Source: Salvia splendens
Lineage: Eukaryota; Streptophyta; Magnoliopsida; Lamiales; Lamiaceae
Length of the DNA stretch: 64,000 nucleotides
Direction of reading: 5' to 3'
Assembly: GCF_004379255.2 (NCBI RefSeq)
Contig: NC_056047.1
Span: forward strand, 26,116,293 to 26,180,292
Every line of letters starts with the position of its first letter. Position 1 is the first letter of the stretch. Shown here in pieces: positions 1 to 10,664 of the stretch. The notes beneath the pieces were generated by a model. That model saw nothing but the letters and a program-made list of their open reading frames with translations. It was not told where the DNA came from and did no database searches. The position numbers were made by a program, and so were the translations under genes.

Positions 1-1
1 C

Positions 2-753
2 TATATCTTGAATAAAATTCCACTAAAAGGTAAGGATGTCAATCCCTACGAGTTGTGGAAAGGAATGAAGTCATCCTACAAATACCTCAATGTGTGGGGG
101 TGTTTGGCAAATGTGATGGCTCCTCCGCCCAAAGAAGTTATAATCGGACCTAAATCGGTTGATTGTATCTTCATTGGATATGCACTCAACAGTAGTGCAT
201 ATAGATTTGTTGTTCATAAGTCTGAAATATCGACTATGACTGTTGGAACAACAATTGAATCAAGAAATGTTGTATTTCTTGAAAATACATTTCCTTGTAA
301 AAATCAAGAAAATGTAGCATCTAATTCTTAATCAAGAATTGAGGATGAAATAACGAGCTCTAAGTCATTAGATAAAGAGCCCGAATCTCTCAAGTGTGCT
401 AGGCCTGATCCAAATGTGGCAGTAACGAGACGAAGCAATAGGTTAGAACACCAAAACCTTTTGGTCCCGACTACATTGCCATCATGTTGGATGAAGAACC
501 AACGTCTTTGAAAGTAGCCTATGTAGGCCCAGACGGGTTGCATTGGAGAGAAGCTGTTCAAAGCGAAATTGACTCAATTTTACTAAACCACACTTGGGTG
601 TTGGTTGATCTTCCCGAAGGTGCTAAACCTCTAGGATGTAAATGGGTCCTTAAAAGGAAATTTAAGGCCGATGGAACAGTTGATAAATATAAAGCCCGAT
701 TAGTAGTCAAGGGTTTTAAACAAAAGGAAGGACATGACTTCTTTGATACGTAC
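2..753 (+). pseudogene. Copia-A pol fragment: integrase C-terminal part, linker and start of reverse transcriptase
   Basis: The first ORF (8-331) matches the end of the copia integrase region, with the typical block around NVWGCLA and IFIGYA that precedes the linker. A stop ends it at 329-331. The frame then shifts, and 484-753 encodes the start of copia RT, with the family blocks HWREAVQSE, GCKWVLKRK and KARLVVKGF. The frame stops being copia at 753, where Athila-A begins with TGATAAGG, and continues at 14694. The product would have been part of the Pol polyprotein that integrates and copies the element. The stop and frameshift show this copy was damaged independently of the insertion. Confidence 0.85.
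749..753. repeat. Target-site duplication of Athila-A, left copy (CGTAC)
   Basis: CGTAC here is repeated exactly at 14691-14695, immediately outside the two LTR ends. Five bases is the usual duplication length for gypsy integrases. It fixes both ends of Athila-A. Confidence 0.93.
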
Positions 754-2333
754 TGATAAGGCTAATTTCATGCATAGGTCTAGGGCTTTAATTCGTGAAA
801 TTTCTGGGTCTAACGCACGTTTTAACCCAGGTGTGTGAAGATTTTTCGCCAGGTCCAGGAAAGGAGGAGGACAGTTGCGTGGACCTAGGAAATAGGCGCA
901 TGAGTGGACATTATGCGGAAAATTGCTTGACTGAGGAAACCTCGGAGTTGAAGGGTAGAATAGAGATTTCTACGAAGACTCTAGAAGGCTATGTCCGCAT
1001 CTATAAAAGGGAGAAGCATGCACGCTGGAAAAACCTGCTGGGTTGGAGGCCTCGCTAACAGCCTGTAGCTTAGTTCACTTTTCACACACTTGGGTTCTTT
1101 TCGAGGGGAGATTCGGGGTTCGCACCGGGGTTCATGTTTAGTTTTCTTTGAAGCTATTGTGGGTTGTAACACCGTCCTTCTGTGGGGCGAAGAAACAATT
1201 TAATTTCTGCTATCATACTTTCCTGATTTTGTCGAGCTTCGCTGTTCGAAGCTCGGAGCTCTATTTGTTTGTTTTGCCGAATATTCTCTAATTTTAATGC
1301 AAGTTTGATTTTCTCTTACGTTGATTTTCAGAATTTTGGAGTTGGATTGTTCGAGTTGGATGCGTTTCGCAGTTGTTTTCTGAATTTATGTAGGTTTGTA
1401 GTTGGATCTGGGTGATCGGAGTCTGTTTGTGGATAAATCGGAGGGTTGAGTTCGCTGGAGTTGTGGAGTTGTTTGTGGTTGTTTGAATTCGGAGTTGATC
1501 GGAGCAGATCCGTGAAAACCGGAGTTATGGAGTCGGTTGTGTCTGTTGTTGGGTTCGGATCGCTTAGATCCGGAGTGGATTAAGCATCCGACGTGAATCT
1601 GAGCAAGATTGATTTAATTTCATGCCTAGTTTACGTGTTTTTATTTCATTTCTCCTAGTTTACGTAGATCTGATGTATTTCCGGTTCATAGCAAGTTTCC
1701 GGCATCCAAATCTTTATATTCTGTTCGAATCTAGATATATGCTCTGTTTTCTCCATTTGCGTGCTTGAATCGGTAAGGAAATTGCATGTCGTTGTTAGTT
1801 AGAGCATGAGTTTGTTATTTGCAGCTTTAGCCGTACTTGCTATAATTGGAGTCATGGTCCCCGCTGTTTTATTCTCCCTGTCTAGTCTTAATTAGTTAGT
1901 CGTCTACTCCATCCAGGAAGAAAAATGTGTGTCTCAGTATTGAAGTCTGATTCTATTACATGTTCTGTGTCCTAGGTCTAGCATTTACATTTCGTGTCTA
2001 GGTCTAGAAGTAGTTTAAAATTCTCAACCCTTTTGCGTGGCAGCAGCCGCTTGTTTCCAGAGTCTCTAAGCACTACTTCACGAATCCATCTTCGTGGGAT
2101 CGACCCCGCTTCCCTCTACTAATTTATAGTATTCGGGTTGAGGGATTTAATATTTTTTTGAAGGGGAGTCGAGTCTGTCCAACGACAAAAATACTCCGTG
2201 TTCTCTTGAGTTCCTGGACCTGGTAATCCAGTGGATTTAAGGAGCGTGGTGTCTTGACCAAGCACTTGCATTAGTTTTCTCTGTGCACACTTGCTTACTC
2301 CGTAATACGTAAAAGATCAACGTTTTACCTTCA
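754..2333 (+). repeat. Athila-A 5' LTR (1580 bp)
   Basis: It starts TGATAAGGCTAATTTCATGC and ends TTTTACCTTCA. It matches 13124-14690 nearly base for base. It carries a TATA box at 1002-1009 and, near its 3' end, the box GCGTGGCAGCAGCC (about 2034-2047) shared with other Athila-type LTRs in the window. Thirteen bases around 955-967 are absent from the 3' LTR, which accounts exactly for the length difference (1580 versus 1567). Confidence 0.93.
1002..1009 (+). promoter_or_regulatory. TATA box of the Athila-A 5' LTR promoter
   Basis: TATAAAAG lies about 250 bp into the LTR. The same motif is kept in the 3' LTR at 13359-13366. It is the most likely Pol II core promoter, with transcription starting roughly 30 bp downstream. 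The role is inferred from motif and position. Confidence 0.6.
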
Positions 2334-2335
2334 AA

Positions 2336-2353
2336 TGGCGCCGTTGCCAGGGA
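2336..2353 (+). other. Primer-binding site complementary to tRNA-Asp
   Basis: TGGCGCCGTTGCCAGGGA starts two bases after the 5' LTR. It matches the complement of the plant tRNA-Asp 3' end (TGGCGCCGTTGCCGGGGA) except for one base. Reverse transcription would be primed here. tRNA-Asp priming is typical of Athila elements. Confidence 0.88.
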
Positions 2354-2437
2354 TTGATGGCGTGCTTTGTGTTAAGTGTTCAGAGTTTGTGGTGTAAATA
2401 GATTTGATTTATTTTCTTTCTCTTTTATTTGTAGTTT

Positions 2438-4501
2438 ATGAGCAGAGGCTCAAGATCTACCTACTGGAGCAACTCATCTGGGTGGAAGCACGGCCAGTTA
2501 AATTGGCGGGTTAAGGATACAGTCTCTACTGTGACCACCAGATCAGGGTTTACCACGGGAGATCCGTTTCTGAGTGAATTTACTAGCGACGAATCTTGGA
2601 CGTCGTTAGGACGCGAAGATCCAGAGTCACCACCCGAATCAGAAACAGAGTCAGAAATAGGGGAAGCAGAGGAAGTAGTCATGGCGCACATAGTAGATCT
2701 AGATCCAGAGATCGGCTCGCTCACTGCCCATTTAGATGGAGAACCAGCCCAAGCCATAGTAATGAACCAGCGCCAGAGGACTATTGAGATCAAGACAAAC
2801 GTACTCGGCATCTTGCCAACGTTCTCTGGGCGTAGAAATGAGTGTCCGTATGAGTTCTTAAATGAATTCAGTAAGTTGTGTGGAATTCAGAAGAGGCCGA
2901 ATGAAACAACAGAGGAGGATTATCGCCTACGGGCAATTCCGTTTACCTTGAAAGGGAAAGCTAATACGTGGTTATTGAGGTTGCCCCCGGATTCTATCCG
3001 CACATGGAGGGACTTCAAGTTGGAATTCTTAGATTATTTCTTCCCATCTAACAAGACGAATGCACTGAAAAAAGAAATACTAGAGTCTAAGCAGGATTAC
3101 GATGAATATCTGAGTCAGTATTGGTCGAGATTCAAGGGGTTGTTGGATGCGTGCCCGAACCACCGAATGATAGAGGCAGAAACCTACTCTCTGTTTTACG
3201 AAGGGGCAACTCCTGAGTCAAAGGACTTAATGAATTCCTCGAGTGGGGGGAATTTCACAAGAAAAGGGGGAAGTGAAGCAAGAGAAATCCTGGGGAAGTT
3301 GATCGACGCTAAGAAGGCATACGATAACCCTAGGAATGCAGTGAGAAGAGGATCGGTGCATGCCATAAGAGAACAAGAAGATGATAAAGTAGAAGCGAGG
3401 ATTGACAGGCTCGAGAAGGCTCTTTTGAACGCGATTGAAAAGACAATTCCACAAGCTTCACAAGGGAAGGATAAATCTCCTGGTCAAGGAGATAATCAAA
3501 TTCAGCAATATTACGGGACCCAGGAAGGAGATTATCAGGCCCAGGTCAATGCAATGGGAAGTTGGAATCCCGATGGGAGCTGGAATCCAGGGAGACAGAG
3601 AGATGCGCCCTGGAGAAACCATCCAAATTTCAGATGGACTGACAATGAGTAGAATCAGCCAGCACCACAACAAAGTCAGCAGCTTGCACCTCAGCCCGAG
3701 AGACAAGGTAACCGGTCAGGAAGGAATCACGAGAGGCAAGGCAGCTGGATCAATCGGAACCAAGGAGACCACTCGAACTGGGGAAACAGAAATCAAAACA
3801 ATCAAGGGAACTCTTATGTACCACAGCACCAAAGGAATTTTCAAAACAATTACCAGGGTCAAGGAAATCAATACAACAACTCTTCAGGAGGTCAAGGAAA
3901 CGCTCGTCAGGGTCAAATGAGTGGACCGACTCTGAGTATAGGGCCAGGGCCCAGCCAGCCACCAAAGCCACCAAAGAGTATCGATGATATGGTGCACGAT
4001 CTCGTCAGTTCTCAACAACATATGCAAAACAACCTGCAATCGAACAACGACGTCGTGCACAAGCTTCGAGACGCTCAACAAGAGCAGAAGGCAGCAATGG
4101 ATATGCTGGCCAAGCAATTATCCCAGATAGCCACTTCTTTGAGTGATATGAGGGGGAATGAAGGAAAGATTCCCACTTCGGTAAGGCCACCGGATAGAGC
4201 GAATATAAGTCAGATTACTTTGAGATCCGGGAGGGGATATGATGGGCCATTGGTAAGAATGAAGGAAGCGACAGACCCCAAGGAAGGCAAAAAGGAAGAG
4301 GATACAATTCCTAGGTCTAGGAACTTGGAGGGAAAAAATTCCTTGGTCAAGGATGACCTTAAGACAGGAGATTTGGAGAAACCTCTACCTAGGTCAACTG
4401 AACCATTCTTCCTCGATCCAGAGCCAACATTGAGAAGTAAGGCAGTAGGGGAAGAAATCGGAGAATTCTTAGTTGAAAGCTCTATCGGAGCAGGGAAGTG
4501 A
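2438..4501 (+). pseudogene. gag: Athila-A gag (capsid/nucleocapsid), with in-frame stops
   Basis: It starts MSRGSRS, the same start used by Athila-B (MSRGSRP at 37489, minus strand). The first 404 residues are open. Residues 50-85 are acidic, and the gag core lies at about 137-262, with the block RAIPFTLKGKANTWLLRLP. A TAG at 3650-3652 interrupts the frame. The same frame then continues through a Q/N/G/R-rich basic stretch and a coiled-coil-like segment (MVHDLVSSQQHMQ, about 3989-4160) to TGA at 4499-4501. No CCHC zinc knuckle is visible, so the basic Q/N-rich stretch probably binds RNA. The TGA aligns with a TAA in Athila-B and may be a genuine gag terminator. Confidence 0.85.
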
Positions 4502-5542
4502 CTGAAGCCTTTCCCAAGCCGGGGAGAAGCCAAGAAGAAGAAGGAAGAGCCGGTGGATTTCATGGATATTTTTGGGAAATTGGAGATTAATCTACCATTC
4601 TTATAGGCTTTGAAATTGCCGGTGTTTAGCAAGTTCATCAAGGAATTTATAGCTGGGAAGGCTAGACCCAGTGGGAAAATTTTGATAGGCGAGAACGTCT
4701 CTGCAGTGATTCAAAAGCGGAGGATGCCTTCGAAATGCAATGATCCAGGTATGTTTACCTTACCCATCTCTATTGGTGATGTAAAAATCGAGCATGCTAT
4801 GTGTGATTTAGGTGCATCCATAAATGTGTTACCACTGTCTATATACAAGAAGTTAGTAGGTGTAGGCATGGTGGACACCAAAGTTGTGATCCAATTGGCA
4901 GACAGGTCATGCATTTGTCCTGAAGGAGTGCTTGAGAATGTAATAGTAAAGGTACATGACTTCTTGTACCCAGCTGGTTTCCATGTGATTAGAATGAGTG
5001 ATAATGAGTCTGCAGAGTCTGGCAGCGTACTACTAGGGAGACCCTTCCTGCGTACCACTAAGACTATCATTGATGTTTTTGATGGTACCATCTGCCTTGA
5101 TTATAATGGGGAGAAATATACATTCAGCATAGGTGAGGCAATGAAAAAACCTCTTGACGTTGAAAATTTGCATGTTGTAGATGTTATTAACCCCTTGGTC
5201 CAGGAATATCTTGAGACAGAGTTAATGCAGGAACAAATCGAGAATTCCGAGATGAGTCATGCCATCGATAGAGAAGTAGCTAGTTGGTGTCAAGAAATGA
5301 ACACGAGTGAGTTATCAGACGATGAGCTAGCTGAAGTGATTCTGGAATTCTGTACGAACTCGGAGCTAGCTCGATCAAGGAAGACATCTTATGTGGCGAG
5401 CATGGACAGTTCTACTGAGTCTAGGAAGGGAATAGCAATTGAGTCGACAGAGAAAAATCCCTTGCCCCAGGAAAAAGATGTTCCCAAGAAAGAATTGAAG
5501 ACGCTTCCACCTGGGCTCAAGTATGCGTCTGGAGGGGAATGA
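4502..5542 (+). pseudogene. Athila-A protease region
   Basis: This region continues in the gag frame after the TGA at 4499-4501, beginning LKPFPSRGE. A TAG at 4603-4605 stands where Athila-B has a glutamine codon. The aspartic-protease signature DLGAS is at 4805-4819, with the flap-like LLGRPFLRT block about 80 residues later. The enzyme would cleave the Gag-Pol polyprotein in the particle. The downstream half is acidic and low in recognisable motifs, as expected of the linker to RT. A frameshift at about 5530-5540 passes translation to the next frame, where RT continues from about 5523. Confidence 0.85.
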
Positions 5543-6464
5543 AAATTTCCCGGTGATTATTAACAGCAGCTTGACCGAGGGACAAGAAGAGGAATTGCTG
5601 AAGGTAATTCAGAGGAACAAGAAGGCTATTGGGTGGACACTCTCTGACTTGGTTGGAATCAGTCCAGGTATGTGCGTGCATCACATTCGCCTAGAAGAAA
5701 GAGCAAAAGCCTGTAGGGACCAGCAACGCAAATTGAATCCGAACATGAGGGAAGAAGTGCTGAAGGAAGTATTGAAGTTGCTATCCCTAGAAATCATATA
5801 TTCCATACCAGACAGTGAATGGGTTAGTCCAGTACATATGGTACCAAAAAAGTCAGGAATACAGGTGGTCAAGAACGATAGAAATGAGTTGGTCCCCACT
5901 CGACTTGTTACTGGGTGGAGGATGTGTATTGACTACCGGAAGCTGAACGAGGCTACTAGGAAGGATCACTTCCCGTTACCTTTCATTGACCAGATGTTGG
6001 AAAGATTGGCGGGAAAGCAATATTTCTGTTTCCTGGATGGATATAGTAGGTATTTTCAAATCTATGTGGATCCCGAAGACCAGGAAAAGACAACTTTCAC
6101 GTGTCCCTTTGGAACGTACGCTTACAGAAGGATGCCGTTTGGTCTGTGCAATGCGCCAGGCACTTTTCAGCGGTGTATGATGAGTATCTTCTCGGATCTT
6201 CTGGAGGATTGCATCGAGATTTTTATGGATGATTTCACTGTGTACTGGAATTCATTTGACTCATGTTTGGCGAGCTTGGACTTAGTGCTGAGAAGATGCC
6301 AGGAGAAGCATTTGGTTTTAAATTTCGAGAAATGCCACTTTATGGTCCCTGAGGGAATTCTCCTAGGGCATGTGGTATCGGAAAGAGGCATACATGTAGA
6401 TCAAGCAAATATCGATGTTATCTCAAAACTGCCTTACCCGACGAATCAAAAAGAAGTGAGATGA
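5523..6464 (+). pseudogene. Athila-A reverse transcriptase
   Basis: This is a gypsy RT with its motif blocks in order: SEWVSPVHMVPKK (about residue 98), WRMCIDYRKLN (about 132), FLDGYSRYFQI with the first catalytic Asp (172), YRRMPFGLCNAP (about 201), and the catalytic box FMDD (234-237). FMDD in place of YxDD is also present in Athila-B and is normal for this lineage. The catalytic residues look intact. A frameshift separates it from the protease region, and TGA at 6462-6464 (a glycine codon in Athila-B) cuts the frame just before FLGHAGFYRRF, the RT connection. RT copies the RNA into DNA in virus-like particles. Confidence 0.88.
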
Positions 6465-7132
6465 TTTCTAGGGCACGCAGGATTTTATAGGAGGTTTATA
6501 AAGGATTTCGCAAGAATTGCTCAACCGCTCACTCACTTATTGCATCACGATGTGGAGTTTGTTTTCGATGAGGAGTGTAAAAAAGCTTTTCAGCTATTGA
6601 AGGACAGATTAGTATCCGCTCCCATTATCAGAGCACCTGACTGGAATCTACCCTTTGAAATCATGTGCGACGCCAGCGATTATGCAGTTGGGGCGGTGCT
6701 GGGTCAAAGAGTTGATGGAAAAAGCTACGTGATTTTCTATGCTTCGAAAACGCTAAATCAAACCCAGAAGAACTACGACACCACTGAAAAGAGATGCCGG
6801 CTGTTGTATACTCATTTGAGAAGTTTCGACCATACTTGTTGGGGTCGAAGGTGATCGTTTTCATAGACCACGCAGCTATTAAGTACCTGCTGGCGAAGAA
6901 GGAGTCCAAACCGAGATTAATCCGTTGGGTGCTACTTTTACAAGAATTTGATTGGGAGGTTAAGGATAAAAAGGGAACTGAGAACAAGGTGGCTGACCAT
7001 CTGAGTCGTATTTTTCAAGGGGAGACCGAGGAAGCAATACCAGATGCATTCCCCGAGGAACATTTGTATTATTTATGGGAATTTCCTAGACCTATCAATC
7101 GGGAAGAGATTATGGCATTAACAGGTCCATGA
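6465..7132 (+). pseudogene. Athila-A RT connection and RNase H
   Basis: The RT frame continues after the TGA with the connection block (LGHAGFYRRFIKDFA). The RNase H signature MCDASDYAVGAVLGQ follows at about 6663-6707. A frameshift at about 6790-6800 moves the rest to another frame, which carries [13 protein letters not shown] and ends in the RNase H/integrase boundary motif VADHLSR (about 6990-7010). TGA at 7130-7132 closes the frame. The domain degrades RNA in the RNA-DNA hybrid. Confidence 0.85.
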
Positions 7133-8475
7133 GATTCTGAAAAGGGTAAATGTCACCTAAACGATGAGTCATGGTTCGCAGACCTGGCAAACTACTTGGT
7201 CACTGGAGAGGTGCCCAGGTCGCAGGAAATCTCCCGGGCCCAGAGAATGAAGCTTAAAAGCGAAGCCAAGTATTATTTCTGGGACGACCCGTATTTGTGG
7301 AAAATGGGAGCTGACCAGGTGATTAGAAGATGTATACCAGAATGGGAACAAAGGGATGTGCTGAACTATTGCCATGCCCTACCTTGTGGAGGTCACTTTG
7401 GACCTAGGAAGACTGCAAGGAAGGTGTTAGATAGTGGTTTTTACTGGCCTACGTTGCACAAGGATTCATTCGAATTTTGCCAGAATTGTGAGAGGTGTCA
7501 GCAGACTGGTGGAATCTCCAGGAGAGATGAAATGCCACAAGTCCCTGTGATCGTTTGTGAAATCTTCGACGTATGGGGAATGGATTTCATGGGTCCATTT
7601 CCGTCTTCATAAGGGAACACATACATACTTGTGGCGGTTGATTATGTTTCGAAATGGATAGAGGCCAAGGCGACCACTTCTTGTGAAGCTAAAGAGGTAG
7701 CAAAATTTCTTAGAACTAACATCTTTAACAGGTACGGAGTGCTCAGAGGTATAATATCTGACAATGGGACGCATTTCCGTAACCGGACTATTGAAGCTCT
7801 AATGAGAAAGTATGGAGTTCACCATCGTCTTTCCACACCGTATCATCCTCAATCAAATGGGCAAGCAGAGATCTCCAACAGGGAGATAAAGTCGATATTG
7901 GAGAAGACGGTTAATCCATCAAGGAAGGACTGGAGTAAGAGACTTGATGATGCATTGTGGGCATACAGAACAGCGTATAAAACACCCATTGGAATGTCCC
8001 CTTACAGGTTAGTATTGGCAAGATGTATCACTTGCCGGTGGGAATTGAGCATAGGGCGTACTGGGCGGTCAAGGAGATTAATATAAATCCTCAAGCTTGT
8101 GAGGGAGAGAGGAAACTGCAGCTCCAGGAGTTGGAAGAATTGAGGCTTGAGTCTTACGAATCAGCGATGTGGTACAAGGAAAAGACCAAGCTTTGGCATG
8201 ATAAGAATCTTCGGACCAAGGAACTGGAAGTTGGGCAGAAAGTTCTCCTGTTCCAATCCCGGCTCAAGTTAATGCCTGGTAAGCTTAAGTCCAAATGGAT
8301 TGGACCATACACTGTTGTGAGTCTTCGTGCAAATGGGGCAGTAGAGATCCAGGGAAGTGCTTCAAACTCTACTCCTTTTCTGGTTAATGGTCATAGAGTG
8401 AAGATATGTAGGGATAACTCGGAGATGTGTGTAGTGGACGAAGTGCCGCTACGCGCACTCCTTGAGATCGCCTGA
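7133..8475 (+). pseudogene. Athila-A integrase
   Basis: The H2C2 zinc-binding region lies at about 7360-7510 (HALPCGGH, then CQNCERC). The catalytic core follows, with the first Asp in GMDFMGPF (about 7579) and a TAA directly after it at 7610-7612 where Athila-B has a tyrosine codon. The second Asp is in SDNGTHF (about 7760) and the Glu in SNGQAE (about 7855), giving the D,D,E triad. A frameshift at about 8010-8030 separates the C-terminal part ([16 protein letters not shown] to about 8475), which ends in the SH3-like GPYTVV block. It inserts the cDNA into the genome. No chromodomain is present, as expected for Athila. Confidence 0.87.
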
Positions 8476-9005
8476 CTGGTCTGGGAAGGAAGTGTTCTTA
8501 GAAAATTCCTGGGTCAGGTGACTTAGATTTCTTTATATATACCTTGACCCAGGGAATCTTGAGAACACTTGGAAACAAAATTTGTAAATATTTAATTGCT
8601 TTCTTTAAATAAAAAAAAAACCCAAACAAATAAAAAATAAATAAAATAATAATCTTCCAAAAATATTTTCGAAATACTAGACTCCTCAGGAATGTTTTTT
8701 ATATTGTCATATCCTAGACCTGGGGGGTCTGGCGTTTCATTTTTTTTAGTTTGATATCTTTTTATGTGCAGTTTTGCAGAGAGTATCTACTGGGGCAGGG
8801 AATTGCGGAGTACAAATTTGGGGGGAGTTGGCACCGGTTCGGATTACAAAAGGCACTTTTATGGGGAGGCGTACGGTAGCTAGCGTCATACCTACAACAG
8901 CCTGCAAAACGTCCTCTCCCATACCTACGCTATAACCGTGTTTGTTTTTTTTACTCATTCTCTCTCTCTACATTCAAAAATAAAAAAATTCCCAAATTCT
9001 CTCTC
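8476..9005. other. Noncoding spacer between Athila-A pol and ORF3
   Basis: This A/T-rich spacer of about 530 bp includes an A-run near 8610. No motif or ORF worth calling was found. A repeat of the phrase around TCTTGAGAACACTTGG and GTTCTTAGAAAATTCC near 8490-8570 hints at a short imperfect inverted repeat. Confidence 0.5.
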
Positions 9006-10664
9006 GTGTTTTCTTTCTCTAACCCTAATCAAGATACAAGTTTCGTCCAAGTTTCTCCAAATCTTTCTACAGAATTCCTCATGGATAACAAACAAGGGAC
9101 CGTAAACACGTCGGGAACCACCGATTCAAGCGCGACAGTGTTTATGGCCGACATACTACAAAAATTTGGGGGATCAGAAAAGGCGATGGAGGCGTTTGCT
9201 ATGTTCGCGGCTGTGATGGGGAAATCCGTACCGGCAGTTTCAACATCTGCCGTACCACCACCGGAAATTTCAGGGGTTTCAACATCCCAACCGGAGGCCG
9301 TCGCGGAGCCAGTACCCGATATACCAGAAGCCGTCGCAGAGCCCGACACTACTGTTCCAGAACCGACCGCCGCAGAAACTCATGCAGAAGAAGTAGATCT
9401 GGCGGCAGGGTTGGAGTTGTTGGCTGTGAGTGAACCCATGTTAGATTCTGCCACTGAGGAAGAAACCCCTGGTGTTTCCGAGGGGGTAGGTCCTATTATC
9501 GCCGCCGTGGATTTTGTTGAGGGAGAAACCCCTGGTGTTTTGGAGGAGTTTGTTGAGGGGAAAACCCTTGTTGTTGGTAATGATGTTCCAGAGGGCGACG
9601 AAGCCCTAAATTCTGAAAGAAACTTAACGGGGGAAACCCCAGAAGTGGTTGGGGGCACCGAAGCCCAAATTGTTGAGGAAGATGTCAAAGAGGGGGAAAC
9701 CCCTGAGAAGTCTGTGGGTATTGAAGCCCACGTTGAACAAGAGTTGGTTGGGGTAGAGTCCCCTGTTTATCTCAAGGGGGCGACCCCTTTTATGTCTGAA
9801 GAGGAAGAAGCCCTCGTTGCTGATGCTGAACAAGACCCTGTTGAGGACAGGGTTAAATTGATTGTGGATCTGACGGATGTCCCAGAGGGGACGAATTTAC
9901 CGATCGACGCAAGGGATGCAAGGAGGCAAGCTCGTCGGAGTTTACGTGATGAAATCGAGGAACACGTTCCACAGACAGAAGAAAGGTCGTTGGGTCTAGA
10001 GACCGCAGCACCTGAGCAGGTAATCTCTCCTAGACCTAGCGATGGGGAGAACGACGAGGAGGAGCGCCGCCACGCGATCGAAAGGAAGCGAAAAGGAAAA
10101 CAGATTGTTCCTTCCTCGACCAAGAAAGCAAAAGGGAAGTCCGTTGAACCCTCTCTCCCTTCACCTGCTAAGGTACCGTACGCTGCTGAGTCCGAAAGCC
10201 CTGATGGGTCCAGCGACTCCGAAGAAGAACAAGAAGAGGAGCTCAACTTCGAGCCGAAAGAAATCTGGATCACCAAAGAACTACTGAACGAGATGAGGAA
10301 GTTCGCGGACCCAAAACACGCCGCCATACACAAACAGAAGAGTGGTTTGGGAAAGGTTGCTAAGTCCGGGAAGATGTATGACTCTGCGGAACTCAAGGAG
10401 ATCGCGTCAAATGACGAGTTTTGGGGGTATATAGATGCAATCGGCTTTGACTGGTTGCTAAAGCATAGCACCCTTGAGGTTCCGATAGACTTGGCACGGG
10501 AATTTTTCTCGACTTTTCGGTTTAAATCCACCACCGACTTGGAGGCCGATTCCGTTAGCTTCCGGCTCTTCAATGAAGAGCGTGTGATGAGCTTTCGTTA
10601 GTGGACTTTACGGATGGGTCTGCTGACGCATACATAAGATGACGAAGGATTATAGAACGAGAGA
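9006..10664 (+). pseudogene. Athila-A ORF3, N-terminal part (Athila extra ORF)
   Basis: The ORF of 531 residues is open from 9006 to the TAG at 10599-10601. The start may be the later Met at about 9081 (MDNKQG). Residues about 90-300 are very acidic and contain imperfect repeats around the motif EGETP. A basic stretch near residues 355-375 (RKRKGKQ, KKAKGKS) looks like a nuclear localisation signal. The last 130 residues (from about WITKELLNEMRKF) match the corresponding part of Athila-B ORF3 (LVTKRLLNEMTKF) and resemble the conserved plant-transposon domain found downstream of Athila pol. Frameshifts at about 10585-10660 disconnect it from the next part. No signal peptide or clear membrane segment is seen, so calling it an envelope protein is not supported. 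Confidence 0.75.

Noticed and set aside
9029..10573. Long antisense ORFs (up to 268 residues) opposite ORF3
   Set aside because: They are shadows of the acidic, stop-poor sense frame. Sense ORF3 has a homologue in Athila-B.
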